64,000 bases of DNA, from NCBI GenBank assembly GCA_029641185.1, contig JAPWGK010000003.1, forward strand, positions 310,001 to 374,000, given 5' to 3'. Both the position numbers and the translations under genes were made by a program. Position 1 is the stretch's first letter, and every line of letters begins with the position of its first letter. The stretch is from Pseudofabraea citricarpa. Taxonomy: Eukaryota > Ascomycota > Leotiomycetes > Helotiales > Dermateaceae. Under the pieces are notes generated by a model that saw nothing but the letters and a program-made list of their open reading frames with translations, was not told where the DNA came from and searched no databases. Shown in pieces: positions 1 to 12,180 of this stretch.

Positions 1-1677
1 TTTCCGGTACTAAAGAACCATATCTTCGAGTATGGACTGAAATTGCTGAGGAGGTTGGCCCCGATGGGGAGCCAATATGGCCGTCATATCAACCTCTGCC
101 CAATGGTACTATTCCAAAAACCGATCTCATTCTCTTGTTTCTCAAGGAATTCGATGTTGAAGACCAGACACTGAAGGGTATTGGCCATATTTACATCAGC
201 AAGGAGAAGAAAGTTGAAGATTTAGTGCCCGTGATAAACAAGAAGATAGGAGTAGAAAAGGGCCAGTTGAGGCTATGGGAGGTTTGTGAAGTACCTGTCT
301 CAAAGAAAGTATATACACTAACAACTTGACAGGAAATCAAACCAAACATGGTTGATCCAATGAAATCTAAGCAGACTTTGAAAGCTGCAGAACTTCAAGA
401 TGGAGACATCGTTTGTTTTCAGAGGGTTTCCTCGGACAGAAGTAGTAGTTCCGAGACAAAGAGCTCGGAATCTGAGCGGGAGTCAATATCTCTTATCACA
501 GACATGGTAGCTGAGACTGACATCAGCAGAAGCATTTCTAGAAACGTTGTTCCGGACCGAATCGACGACGCGGCAAGATATTATGAATTCTTGATCACCA
601 AGCGAAATGTTCACTTTGCTCCCCATCCTTCTCGAGGCATAGTTCCTAACGAGCAATTCCAACGGTTCCAACTAACTCTAAGTTCTAAATACACTTATGA
701 TCAAGTAGCTGCCAAAGTTGGTGACAGGATTGGTGTCGACCCAACACACATTAGGTTCTGGAGTTGGAACAGCACCACTAACCTACCTAAGACTTCAGTG
801 AAACGTAACCAATCACAGACCCTCCAGACGATTCTTAACCCAGGTTACAATAGTTTCAGCAACAGCAATCAAAGAAACGACAGTCTTTTCTTTGAGATTT
901 TGGACATGAGCTTGTCAGAACTAGATACCAAAAAGTCGCTCAAGGTGATTTGGTTGAGTGAGGGAATCATCAAGGATGTAAGTATCATTGGACATGATCT
1001 TTGTGTTTTGGATTGCTAACATATTTAGGAACTGCTTGACATTCTTGTGCCAAAGAATGGTACTATTGCAGACCTTGTAGCTGGCATCATCAAGAAAGCT
1101 CAGCTCGACGATGAAGTTAAGGGTGGACCTATCAGAATCTTCGAGGTTCACAGCAACAAGATTCACAAAGAACTCCCACGCGATTATGCTGTTCTCAGCA
1201 TTACGGACTACATTAGTCTGATTGCAGAACGAGTCCCAGAAGATGAGATTACGGATACAGGTCATTCAGTTCAAGCATTCCATTTCCAGGGCGAGCCTAA
1301 CAAAGCTCATGGGATACCATTCAAGTTCTATGTCAGAGAGGTAACTATTTCGAGTCTTTTATCTTTGCACTATCTAACAGTATCCAGAACGAGCCCTTCT
1401 CAGAGACCAGAAAGCGGCTTGAAAAGCGGACAGGGCTCAAGGGAAAGAACTTCGAGAAGATCAAATTTGCTGTAGTGAAGCGAAGTTCTTACTCTAAGCC
1501 AACCTACCTCAACGACGGTAAGCTGTCTCTTATCTGTGGATACATTTCATTAGCTAACGATTCTTAGACGATATACTCTGGGAAATGATACCCGGTGATG
1601 ATGATATGCTAGGGCTAGATCATGTGGATAGATCGCGAGTCATCAGAAATGGTGCTGGGGATTTGTTCTTGAAGTAG
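1..1677 (+). CDS. UBP15: USP7/Ubp15-type ubiquitin carboxyl-terminal hydrolase, C-terminal part (5' end outside window)
   Basis: This is the C-terminal regulatory part of a USP7/HAUSP-family deubiquitinase (yeast Ubp15, S. pombe Ubp21/22). The family removes ubiquitin from nuclear and endosomal substrates. Exons read as <3-281, 333-977, 1029-1340, 1388-1517 and 1568-1677, separated by 47-51 nt GT-AG introns. The visible part is a chain of ubiquitin-like (HUBL) folds. The ICP0-binding/C2-like stretch begins near RYYEFLITKRNVHF (about 590) and contains IRFWSWN. It is followed by ELLDILVPKNGTIADL and by KFYVRENEPFSETRKRL near the C-terminus. The USP catalytic Cys and His boxes lie upstream of the window and cannot be checked. 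The protein ends in an acidic tail that includes the residues DDDMLGLD. The product is clear from the order of domains; the yeast symbol is by family resemblance. Confidence 0.85.
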
Positions 1678-2195
1678 ATTTGTGCATGGCATTTTTGTAT
1701 TGCGAGGCAGCTTATCGGGCGCTTTTGGTGGGTGGTAAAATTAGCAGGGCCATATTGTTATTGCAAGGCCTAGTACATCGGATAGTAGACGATTGCATAT
1801 CTACCCAGGCATTTGCCACATACAATCATTAAACCTATCGATGACCAGGGGTAAGACATTCCCCGCTGTAGAGAGTCCAAGGAATTCTCATTACGACTTG
1901 AAGGATTGTACTGGAATTCGAAGCAGATTAGATACCTATAGGCACTACTATATCAGCCAAAGGCGTTTCGTATAGCACATATCATCATATATTCATTCTT
2001 ACAAACTTCTACTTCATACTAGTAAGTGTTACAGTGTGTATACGAAGTAAAGTCAAGCGCTCGCTTGATTGTGACGCGAGAGTCCGGCTAAACTTGCTCT
2101 GCGAGTCGCGCTGCTGAAGTTCACCCGCGACGCCAGATAATCCAAATCCCAATTTCAAGCAGTTTCTGGTCACCAACGCTCCACATCACAACACC
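1678..2195. other. Intergenic: 3' end of UBP15 and promoter of the p24 gene
   Basis: No coding exon is supported. A 60-codon open frame near 1793-1975 has no protein-like features. The stretch just before 2196 is the leader of the p24 gene, with a CAACACC context ahead of the ATG. Confidence 0.5.
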
Positions 2196-3049
2196 ATGAA
2201 GCTGTCTCTTCTATCAGCAGGCCTTTTGGCAACACTGTCTCCTCTTGTGTCTGCAACCGCTCTTACATATAAGCTCATCGCCAACGAGAAGGCTTGCTTC
2301 TTCTCTAATGTCGAGCACAAGGGCGTAAAGATTGCTTTCTACTTTGCTGTATGTACCTACTGCTACCATTGCGCATCTCATGGTTCTGGACCCTAATCTG
2401 TACTCTACAGGTACAATCTGGAGGTCAATTCGATGTCGATTATGAGGTTGTAGGGCCGGGGGACAAGATTGTCTTGGATGGTACCAAGGAACGACAAGGA
2501 GACTTTGTCTTCACTGCGACCGAGGCTGGCGAATACAGGTTCTGCTTTAACAACCAAATGAGTACCTTCGCCGAGAAGTTCGTCGACTTCGAGATTGCTG
2601 TACGTTGACAATGAGGCTCTTCTAGAAACAACCCGACTCTCCCCCCTTTAGCCTGCAATTTACTAAGTTCTCTTCTCTTTAATAGCTCGAACATGAGGAA
2701 CGCGCCGCTCTTCCTGCCAAGCAGGGCACCTCGCCCGAACAAACTTCCGCGTTGGAGGAATCGATATTCAAGCTCTCCGGCCAGCTCTCGACCATCACAC
2801 GCAACCAGAAATACTTCCGCACGAGAGAGAACCGCAATTTCAGCACCGTCAGGAGCACGGAGAGGCGGATCTTCAACTTTAGTGTCATCGAGAGCTTGAT
2901 GATGGTTGCCATGGCTGGGCTACAAGTGTTTATTGTGCGATTCTTCTTCCAGGTATGCATTCTCCTTTTACGCTTCTCTTCCTCAGAAGGCATATGGGAT
3001 TGCGGGATACTAATCAGTCAAATAGGGAGCAAGAAAAGGTTACGTGTGA
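2196..3049 (+). CDS. p24 family ER-Golgi cargo receptor, gamma type (Erp2/3/4-like, TMED)
   Basis: This is a type I membrane protein of COPII/COPI vesicles that helps sort cargo such as GPI-anchored proteins. Exons are 2196-2348, 2411-2599, 2686-2952 and 3026-3049, giving 210 aa, the usual family length. A cleavable signal peptide (MKLSLLSAGLLATLSPLVSA) is followed by a GOLD domain with the conserved cysteine pair (KACFFSN and YRFCFNN). A coiled-coil stretch follows (ALEESIFKLSGQLSTI, RNQKYFRTRENR). One membrane helix lies near the C-terminus (VIESLMMVAMAGLQVFIVRFFF). The short cytosolic tail ends GARKGYV and keeps an aromatic FF element next to the membrane plus a basic RK. The cysteine spacing and the GGQFDVDYEV stretch resemble the gamma subfamily more than Emp24 or Erv25. 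The last exon codes for only seven residues and was placed by its acceptor and the short basic tail. Confidence 0.85.
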
Positions 3050-3468
3050 AAGGCTAGCGTTTGGGAGGTCTCTGGTATCATTTTGGCATCTTGGAAGACC
3101 GATTTTACTTGTACTTTTAATGTAAGACCTTCAGGAGAGCTAGCTACGGCTGCTCAAAAGGATGATGTTCATTACTGGCTGTTCATAATGAGGATCTTAA
3201 CGTGATATTATGACAATAAAGAAGAATTCAAATCTCAAAATGCCTTGTGATTATCATTTGCAATCTACCTAGTATCTAGGCATGGTCCATGAGCCTGAGC
3301 CAGAACGGATTGAATGAATATTGATTCCTCAGGCAACAACTTACAGATCAACTTTAGGTTTAGCGTGGGTCGCGATAACTTTTGACGCCATTCGAGATTC
3401 GGCGGCTCAAGATCTTGAATCACTACTGACAGGGCCAACTCTGTCTTTCACCACACACAACTGATACC
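3050..3468. other. Intergenic between p24 gene and PRP45
   Basis: No gene seen. It holds the p24 3' UTR, with AATAAA-like sequence near 3217, and the PRP45 leader. The two genes are co-oriented. Confidence 0.5.
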
Positions 3469-5308
3469 ATGAGTCTCGCAGCCTCTTTAACGCGGGCGCT
3501 GCCCAAGCCGAAATACACGGGTGAGGAAGAGGAACTGCCCCAACACGCCCAGCAGAGAGGCCCGAGGATCTTAGGAGCTGGTTCTCTCGACGAGAGCCAA
3601 ATTGTTCTCAAGGTAAGCAGAGACTTCATACCCTGCAGCGCAAACAGTGCTCATGCGGACTCGCAGAAATCTGGACCTCCACCGTACGGCAATCGAGTAG
3701 GATGGCGCCCGCGGGGCCAGGAAGATTTTGGAGATGGAGGCGCTTTCCCAGAGGTGCCCGTGGCACAATATCCTCTGGATATGGGTCGCAAGACGGGAGT
3801 CTCGAGCACGGCACTAGCGCTACAGGTTGATGCTGAGGGCAAGGTCAAATACGACGCGATCGCAAAACAAGGACACAACGACAAGCGGATAGTGCACGCC
3901 TCTTTCAAAGACTTGATCCCCCTTCGCCAACGTGCAGATGCTGGAGAAATCAACCTGGATAGGCCGAGCGAGGAGGAAGTGGCGGCTTCGACAGAAAGGA
4001 CCAAAAATGCTCTTGCGACTCTCGTCAGCGGCGCCGTGGCAGCACAGAAACCAAAGAACGTTAATGTTGGGTCCCGGAAGGAGCCTACATATGTTAGATA
4101 TACTCCGGCAAATCAGATGGGAGACAACACGAGGAAAAATGATCGTATTATGAAGATTGTGGAAAGGCAGAAGGATCCAATGGAACCCCCGAAATTCAAG
4201 CACAAGAAAATTCCTCGTGGGCCACCTAGCCCGCCGGCACCAGTCATGCATTCACCACCCAGAAAATTGACGGCCGAAGATCAAGAAGCCTGGAGAATCC
4301 CGCCACCAGTGTCCAATTGGAAGAATCCTAAGGGTTACACTGTCCCTCTAGATAAGAGATTGGCTGCAGATGGAAGAGGTTTACAAGATGTTACTATCAA
4401 CGATAAATTTGCACAATTTGCAGAGGCTCTCTTCACAGCTGATAGACATGCAAGAGAAGAAGTCAAACAGAGAGCTTTGATGCAGCAGAGATTGGCGGAG
4501 AAGGAGAAAGCCCAAAAGGAAGACCATCTCCGAATGCTGGCACAGAAGGCACGAGAAGATAGAGCTGGAGCCGGCTCAGGACGAAGAGGATCTCGCTCTT
4601 CAAGATCACGGTCTGGTAGCTATAGCGATTCTGAATCAGAACGTTCAGGAAGCGATGAGGAAGAGGTCAGAGAGAGAGAGAAGATGCGTCAGGAGAAGAG
4701 ACGTGAAGAAGAACGAAAGCTTCGGCAGTCACGCATGGGTGCTGAGAGGAGAGTGCAGATGATGGCGAGGGAACAAAATCGAGATATCTCCGAAAAGGTA
4801 GCCCTCGGCCTCGCGAAACCTACGCAATCATCAGAAGGCATGTTTGATTCCAGACTGTTCAACCGGACCAGTGGATTTGACTCGGGCTTCAACGAGGATC
4901 AAGCATACGATAAGCCTCTGTTTGCAGCTCAAGACGCAATCCAGAGTATTTACCGACCGAGGCAAAACATGGATGACGGAGACGATGATGAAGCAGCAGG
5001 GAGTGAGCTTGCCAAGATTCAGAAGAATCAACGCTTTGGTGAAGCTCTTGGGAAAGGAACCTTTCAGGGAGCCGCTGATGTCGAGGTAAGTCTGAGCTCC
5101 TTTTGACGTGAGTAGAAACAAGGCTAATTATGTGGGGTGACAGGCTAGGGAAGGGCCGGTCCAGTTTGAGAAGGATACTGGTGGCGATGTGTTTAATGTG
5201 GAAGACTTCCTATCAGAAGTGGGCAAGACGTCTAATAAGAGAGATTATGGGCTCCAAGAGGATGAGCGAAGCACCAAACGAGCGCGGGTTGAGGAAGACG
5301 AGGATTAG
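3469..5308 (+). CDS. PRP45: Pre-mRNA-processing protein Prp45 (SNW1/SKIP)
   Basis: This is an SNW/SKIP splicing factor, a stable part of the activated spliceosome (Prp19-associated) needed for step-two chemistry and Prp22 recruitment. Exons are 3469-3612, 3667-5085 and 5144-5308, giving 575 aa, typical for filamentous fungi. The signature GPPPYGNRVGWRPR, DFGDGGAFPEVPVAQYPLDM follows the first intron. The SNW core contains YVRYTPANQ and RIMKIVERQKDPMEPPKFKHKKIPRGPPSPP, then WRIPPPVSNWKNPKGYTVPLDKRLAADGR. A basic/RS-like segment (RRGSRSSRSRSGSYSDSESERSGSDEEE) and the C-terminal KR.RVEEDED follow. Intron 1 is 54 nt, a multiple of three without a stop. Retention would insert 18 residues into the conserved core, so I treat it as an intron: skipping it restores the family alignment at LK-KSGPPPYG. 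Confidence 0.93.
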
Positions 5309-7538
5309 AAGAAGTCTTACTTGGGACATGTATCAATTACTACGGGTGTATTCATCTAGCATAAGGGCGGGCGATGGAGCGATACTGGGCAGAATATCTT
5401 GTTTGCATAGCATGGCGGAAGGTTTTTCGCATGCTGGCTTGCTTGCTCGTGGACCGGTGATGTTCTGGGTTTTTTTTTCTCCAGAGTCCGAACACGAACA
5501 ATGCGAAGTCAATCTACAGCTCAGACCCAGACTCCAGACACGATGTGAAGTTTGTATGCAGTGCCGGCGAAGCAGAGGCGCAGAGCCGTTTCCCCAGATC
5601 AGCAGGTGAGACGTGGAAAATTGAAGCTTCTTATGCGTTAACATCAACGGGCTCTCGTGTATCGTGGATGAGGTAAGCAGGAAAAGTCGCAGGCGCTTCA
5701 GGACTCATGCTGGGTGATGGAGGCTCTGGATTCGTGGCGCAAAAGACCAGACGAAAAGTGCTAAGTGGATCGAGAGCAAAGTCGTCTTCATGCTGACGCG
5801 GCGGGCCTCGACCGTCCAGCGAAATCTTAAAGGGCAAAATTTTAAGCCCAAGTGGCCTTGAGAGATCTGTGTGATTGAACATGTTCCTTTCTCATTTCAC
5901 CGATTTCGTCCTCCTTCCTTCGCGTATCCTGGCCTGGCTTGGAGATGGAAGGGCAGCAGCAGGAAGATGAAGAGCCGGGCGCCGGCGAGCCAAGTGGGTG
6001 AATCATCAGTTGATCAGTCGGTTTTCCATCCCATCGCACAGCACAATCCAGCGTGGCCGCCCGTCCCATCCCCCATCCCTCGTCCCTCGTCCCTCTCAAG
6101 ACGAGCAATGATGATGATCTGCTAGACGAGACGTCAAGATGAAAAAGGATGCCGGGCCCCCGCGGTCGCCGTGTGGGTACGTACCCTGGCGCATCTGAGT
6201 ATCTGAGCAACTCTACCGGGGCAGTTGGGAGCTGGGAGTTATATTTGGCGTCGGTATGCACATCTCCTTCACAACGAGCGCATAAACAGGGCGCTCAGAT
6301 CTCGCAGCGGTCCGGGTTCGTCGCAAGGCCCTTGCCGGCTTCTGCTTCTGCTGCTGCTGCTGCTTCTTCTTCTTCTTCTTCTCTCTTCGGGGGTGCGATG
6401 TGTTGAAGCTTTCGCAGCCGATGGGAGCTGGAGCTCCAGCTGGCATGGCATGAAAGATGATGCAGTCACTGCTGCAAAAACCGGTTGGCGAGTGCAAATC
6501 AGGAGAGCACGGGGATTGCCAGGCCAATCATGCTGCTCGCAACGGTCGTTATGCCGTATTTTCTGTTGGGCTTCTGTGCTGGGCAACGCTTATTCTTCGT
6601 GTTATGGTGGTGGTTGTGGTTGTGGTGGTGCTTGAGATGCTTGAGATGCTTGTGCTGCTTGTGATGCTTGTGGTGGTGCTTGTCAAAGTTGCCTAAGAAC
6701 CGGTCTGTTCGGGGTCCCTCGTGTATGTAGTGACTAGTACAGCGATTGACAGACGCCCCACCACCACCAGCAAAATCCACCATCACACCTTGCATTTCTC
6801 ACTCTTGTAGTTTGGACCAACAGACGCGTGTTTGAGCGACACCTCCTTGCCAAGTTATCGCTGATTGCCAGTCTCCATTACTTCCATTACCTCCGTTCGT
6901 CAGAGCTTTGACTGACTGACTATGTTAATATGGAGATCCCTCCAGCTTTTTTCTTCTCTCCTCCTCCTGTCGGCCATAGAACTGGTTCTAAGCTCCTCAG
7001 GTAGTTGACTTACCGGCCATACATTCCCTTCTAATGCCATTCCCCATTTTTAATCACCTTATTTCTATTTCCATCTTATCGCGACCCTAATCAGCAAATC
7101 GACCTTCATCCTCAGCCCTTTAAGTGGACCGACCTTGTGTACAGTGACGAACGCATCCCGAGGGGTCCCCTAACACAGCCCTCAACTTCTCCAATTTATC
7201 CATACGACCAGCTTATCTCCCACTGCAGCGGCCAATCGAAGGTACGCGTCACGCTCCTTTTAGTTTAGGGGAGAAAAACAAAGAGGTTGCCCATCCTGGA
7301 TCAACCAAAGTTATTAGAGTATTGGAAGCCGCCCAAGGCCGTCCACCACATACGCTCCAGCAGCAAAGCACTCTTTTCACCCAGCACCACCACTCGACTC
7401 CCTCCCATCCGGACCAACACCATCAAGTCGCGAAAGGACTATTGGGATTATTGGGAAGACAAGAAAGCAGGAAGCATTACCAGCACAACCAGCACCAGCA
7501 CCATCACCACCATCGACACTGATCTAGAAGCCCTCGCC
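5309..7538. other. 2.2-kb intergenic region with low-complexity tracts
   Basis: No convincing gene is seen. An 83-codon minus-strand frame (5882 to 5631) has no recognised domain. CT-rich microsatellites (GCT/TCT units) lie at 6345-6392. GTGGTT/GCTTGAGAT-type low-complexity sequence lies at about 6600-6690. CAC/CAG-rich sequence (7440-7520) is inside what is probably the long leader of the GH16 gene that starts at 7539; the frame is open from 7287 but lacks an ATG before 7539. Confidence 0.45.
6345..6392. repeat. GCT/TCT microsatellite
   Basis: Runs of GCT units followed by TCT units, in a region without a supported gene. It produces long Leu/Ser-rich or Arg/Lys-rich artificial frames on both strands. 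Confidence 0.8.
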
Positions 7539-8893
7539 ATGTCGTATCGAGGTCAGAATCAGAACCCGTTCGCCGACGAAATTCACATGGCCGATAGTAA
7601 TGGCCCGTACGATAATTCCATGGCGCCCCCTCCGATGTACAAGGTCGATAGAGACGATACGCTAGCACCGCCGTGGTGGGATCCGCGAGGTTGGAGCAAG
7701 AAGGTTTACTTATTCGTCGGCTTGGGTCTGGCCGTCTTAATTGCTGTTCTGGTGGTAGTAATCGTCATGGTGAAGAAGAATAATAAATATCCCGAGTACA
7801 CGGCTCTGAGTTACTCTCTGGCAGAGACATGTAAGTATTTCTGGATTTCTCTCTCTGCTATCTACTAACAAGCCATAGACTCGGGTACAGACTTTTTTGA
7901 TAATTTTGACTACTTTACCGGTTATGACCCCACGGAGGGGTTTGTTCATTATGTTGATACCGAATATGCTTCGACTTATGTACGTGCATTTTTTTGTATC
8001 AGCGGACAAGGTCGACCACTAATGTTTTATAGAATCTTACTTATGCTTCCTCGAGCTCAGCAGTCCTTCGAGTCGATACCTCGGTTACCGCTGATTCAGA
8101 ACCTAATGCCTCTACTGGACGTTTCTCAGTCCGCCTTACATCCAAGAACCAATACGATACGGGACTTTTCATCTTCGACGTCAAGCACACTCCATATGGA
8201 TGTGCAACCTGGCCTGCACTTTGGATGTCGGATCCCAACAACTGGCCCGCCAACGGAGAGATTGATGTGATGGAAGCCGTGAACCAAGCGACGGACGGTA
8301 ACCAGATGACGCTCCACACGTCTTCCGGGTGCAACATGAAAGTCAAGCGCAAGGAGACAGGCAAGGTGCTAGAGACGCAATGCCAGAACGGCACGAACGA
8401 CAACGCCGGCTGTGGAGTCAAGACAGGATCCGCCACGTACGGACAGGAATTCAACGCCAACGGCGGAGGAGTCATGGCTATGGAGTTGAGAGACGCAGGC
8501 ATCCGCATCTGGCAGTTTATGCGCGGCTCCATCCCGTCTGACATCACGGCCCACACGCCAGACCCGAGTACGTGGGGTGAGGCGGCGGCTGACTTCCCAA
8601 GCACCAACTGTGATATCAGCAGCCATTTCAGAAATCAGAGCATCATCGCTAATATCGATCTCTGCGGGACGTGGGCTGGTAGCACGAGTGTTTATACCGA
8701 CGAGGATAATTGTGAGTTGCCTTTTTTCTTTCTTACTTACTCTGGGTTGCACATTGAAGATGTACATCGTTTGCTGACTTTGGGGAATTTGTTAGGTCCT
8801 GGGACTTGTTCTGACTTCGTCGCTAATAACGCCACGGCCTTCACGAACGCGTATTGGGAGTTTGGTGAATTCAACATCTACTCTGCCGCGTGA
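7539..8893 (+). CDS. Membrane-anchored glycoside hydrolase family 16 endo-beta-1,3(4)-glucanase
   Basis: This is a beta-glucan hydrolase of the laminarinase-like GH16 group. It is predicted to be a type II membrane enzyme acting at the cell surface or wall. Exons are 7539-7830, 7879-7979, 8033-8711 and 8796-8893 (389 aa). A soluble N-terminus of about 55 residues is followed by one membrane helix (about residues 56-78, VYLFVGLGLAVLIAVLVVVIV) flanked by KK. The catalytic domain contains YGCATWPALWM and the GH16 motif NGEIDVMEAVN. The nucleophile and acid/base glutamates are near E207 and E212, with D209 between them. Cysteines in the C-terminal part (C..PGTCSDFV) match the family disulphides. 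The ATG at 7539 is the first in frame. The last intron is 84 nt, a multiple of three and stop-free, so retention would give a longer but still open protein. The spliced form restores the family motif CPGTC. Confidence 0.9.
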
Positions 8894-9955
8894 TGACAGC
8901 CCGCTCCTCCTTGCGCTCGTGCGGGAGGCTTCTTTTTGTTCATAGACTGGATCGGGACGGGATTGGGGAGAAGAAAAAAATCGGAGTGGTTCTGTATAAA
9001 TGGGATTGGGGAGAATCGGCGTTCTCTCTTTTTTTTTCACCTTCTGTGAAACCTCCGCGCTGGACGATATTCGCCTGAGAGGTGTGCAACAGAAGTCCGG
9101 GGCGTTCCTCTTCGCTATTTTGAAGATGGGTGGTTGATAATATGTGGGTTTTTACCCAATCTTTTTACTGGGTGCGAGATATCCTCTGGTTGTTATTTTT
9201 TTTCGAGTTTTGAGTTGGAGGCTGGGTTTGTTATCTCTGGAGAGGGGAGGGGAGGGGAAAGAACAAACAGCCATGGGTGGGAGAGAGTGTAACAAAGGTT
9301 AGCTTAGGCCAGGGGCCCTCCTCTCCATATAAAGAAGAGAATCAGGGGAAGAGAGAAGCAGGAGACGACAAGGAATTGAGAGAAGAGAAGAGATATGGAC
9401 AACGGAGTAGAGAGCAGTACGAGAGAGAAATTTAATCAAGAATGAACTCCACAGATATATATTTATTTGTTTGTTTCGTGATAACTCTCCTCTTTTTCAT
9501 TATCGATCGCCGATATTTCGCGAGGCTTGCTCGAGGGCTTGCGTCTTGATGAGGGGTGGGGTTGGTGTTGGTGCTAGTGTCCCCTCTAAGGAGAGAGGAG
9601 AAAACCAGGAGAAACCCAAGAGAAAATAAACTAAGAATGCAGACATGCAACGAAAGAACAAGAAGCGCGAGGGAGGACGAAAAAAATCGAAATGATCTCC
9701 CGCTAGATTCTTCCTGGCTAGATGGAGTAAGGCTTGGGCTTGTCTTGTACGGTAGCGCCGAGTGGTGTGAATGTGAAGTGGAGATTGAACATCTCGCCTA
9801 GAACTCGCTCGCTCGCTTGTTTTTTTTTTTGGTTGTTCTTACGCGGCGCTACGGTTTAGTAAGTAAGTAACTGTATGTATGCCGTCTGCGATTCGCAATA
9901 ACACGCGTCCGACGTCCCGAAGTCTGGGGGGAATTTAGTGCCGGGCTTGGATTAT

Positions 9956-9961
<6 letters not shown>

Positions 9962-10003
<42 letters not shown>
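9962..10003. repeat. (GA)n dinucleotide microsatellite
   Basis: About 21 uninterrupted GA units. Length polymorphism between strains would be expected. Confidence 0.95.
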
Positions 10004-10006
<3 letters not shown>

Positions 10007-10749
10007 AGTTTGGTGATTAGATAGGGAGGAGGGTTCGCAGGCAGGGAGGGGAAGAGAGGTTGGTTGTAGTATACTAGGGACCTGTGATTGGTTATCCCTT
10101 CTTAGACCGTAAATCATACACTGGATGTGCTATCAGGACGCGCACGAGATTTTTACTTGATTCTTCTTCAAGCGGTGCGTTTCTAGGGCATAAAACGAAT
10201 TAACGCCGTGCTTTAGACTGAAGATTATATTGAGCGATCTGCGGTACTGAATCCCTGCCGTGTTGTGTAATATACGGTGTGAGGGACAAGGGTAATAGGA
10301 GATTTTTATATATTTAAGACCTAGAGAGATAGGTTAAAGGAGAAGAAGAAGAAGAAGAAGGGGGTACCATTGCTTGATTCTCAACTACGTAAACAATAGA
10401 GCCCCTAGAAATCCGCGTGTCATATGTATAAATATAGTATAATAAGAAGAACTTACCTAAGATAACCGACAAGAAAATAAAATAAGCCAAGATACCGTTT
10501 GTTTACTAAGACGAAGCGAGGGATCTAACAGATATTAAATATAACCGACGGGCTAACAGGAAAAGCGAAGAAGTGCGAAGAAAAGAGATCTTTGGATCAG
10601 AGATCAAAAAAAGGGAGTTCGGCAGTTGGCGATTTTGTCGACCTGCCCTACATCTCCATCGGAAAGTTGAGATCGATCACTTCGTCGCTCGTCGTTCGTC
10701 GTTCGAAGGGCGGTTATATCGTCGGTTGTATCGTCGTGTTTACATCGCT

Positions 10750-10917
10750 GGTGACCAGTCGCTAGAATCCTCCGTGACACAGGAGTTGACCCGAGCCACT
10801 GTCCTCAAGTGGCCGCCATCCTGCTCACACCTTTTGGTGACCAGCCGTTAGAATCCTCCGCAACACAGGAGTTGTCCTGAACCACTGGCCCAAGTGGTCG
10901 CCGTCCTGTTTGCTCCA
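10750..10917. repeat. Imperfect 86-bp tandem duplication, possible LTR fragment
   Basis: Two copies start with GGTGACCAG at 10750 and 10836. Both contain GAATCCTCCG, ACACAGGAGTTG and CAAGTGG. Most differences I can see are C/T or G/A transitions, as expected from repeat-induced point mutation or deamination. A TATATAAAG box follows at about 10940, then a region rich in TA. That looks like the promoter part of a long terminal repeat. No gag/pol reading frame or matching second LTR is visible, so a solo LTR is only a possibility. Confidence 0.5.
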
Positions 10918-12180
10918 GCAGGATTCCAGCAAACTCGGTATATAAAGCTTGCGTACCGAGCCTAGCGCTAAGGTTTAGTGTAGTAAACGGTCAAGTATAG
11001 TAGGCTCGGCTCGTGTTAGCTAGAGGCCCCACATAGCGTGTATATATCGTATAACTAAAAGTACTTAGACTGAGAATTGTTTATATTCTCGAGTATGTTT
11101 GACCCTTTCTAATACTTGCTATTCTATAACATTAGGGCTGCTGGTCGCAAGCGAGGTGTCTTATAACTGTCATTGTCTGAGGAAGAGGCTGGCTGGCTGG
11201 ATCTTGAAAAGTACTAGGTACTTATCAATTGAAACAAAGCATTGCTTCTTATATAGGAACTATAACCAGTTCATGTGCTATCTACTTGCCGAAAGTAAGG
11301 TTAACTGGATTACATTAAGAACTATCAGTTTCTTTCACTGCCTGATCTTATTTGGGAGTGGAAGAAAAAAGTCCATTGAATTCAAGGGTTTAATCATTTT
11401 GAAATAACCAGCAGAAACCCCGCATCAAGAAGATACTTGTGGGTTCTTCCTTGAGACATGAATACATCTTGTTTTCAAATGGCAAGCTACTTGATTAACT
11501 AATTAAGCTTTCTACTCGCCGATGATGTCTTTGATTGGCAATAACATCTGTCCCCCAAAAAGCCCAGTCGTCACCGTGACTCCGTGAGCATGAACCCATA
11601 AGATTCATCTTATCAACACCCCCCATCAACCAAGAACAAACCTATATCTTCAATTTGCACATGCTAAAGCTCAACGTCATGTGATGATGGAGCTGGATAA
11701 GATCAAAAGATTACAGGCGGCTGCTCGGCAACTTCTATCATGAACATCGTCCCTTGACAAATCTCGATAGGGAGCCTCCGATATCCTACGGTACCTGGAT
11801 AACTCTAATCTACCTTATTTCCCCATACGATTAATATAGAAAGCCAATTGCGCCGTCGACCTTCCTCAGCCGGCTAGGTCGCGATGCACGCCAAGTACCG
11901 CATCGGAGATCAAGCCCGAATCTATGGTGCCAAGTTCGCGTGCCTGAGGCGGATGAGCGTAACGTGGGCGGATCTGATGGATTGCATTCGATGAACGGGC
12001 AGCTTGCCATGAAGGTCAATTTGCAGAGAGTGCCCTGAAGGGTCTTGGCAGATAGAGCAGGATGCTTCGAAGAGACGATAGTGGCTAAAGGATGCCATAT
12101 AAGAATATGGTCCCCTCGAGAATGGCTCTGGTCAGCGACCATCCGCCGCCATAATTCTCGACTTCAAGGACTCCGCCAAG

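Larger units (their letters stand above)
8894..12180. other. 3.3-kb gene-poor region with microsatellites and a duplicated repeat
   Basis: No gene is supported. It holds GA-rich sequence after the GH16 gene, a (GA)n tract at 9962-10003, a (GAA)n tract near 10342-10359, and AT-rich sequence from about 10400. An 86-bp imperfect duplication followed by a TATATAAA box lies near 10750-10950. Long open frames here (for example 10573-10851) show no protein family and change composition with the repeats. Confidence 0.5.

Noticed and set aside
5631..5882. 83-codon minus-strand frame downstream of PRP45
   Set aside because: No recognised motif and no splice partner; it lies in a low-complexity intergenic region and overlaps other frames.
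6213..6635. Leu-rich and Arg/Ser-rich frames on both strands
   Set aside because: They are products of the GCT/TCT microsatellite, not of a gene.
7287..7538. N-terminal extension of the GH16 protein
   Set aside because: There is no ATG in this part of the frame; the Ser/Thr repeats come from CAC/CAG-rich leader sequence.
10573..10851. 92-codon plus-strand frame
   Set aside because: It runs through the 86-bp repeat and AT-rich flank and matches no family.
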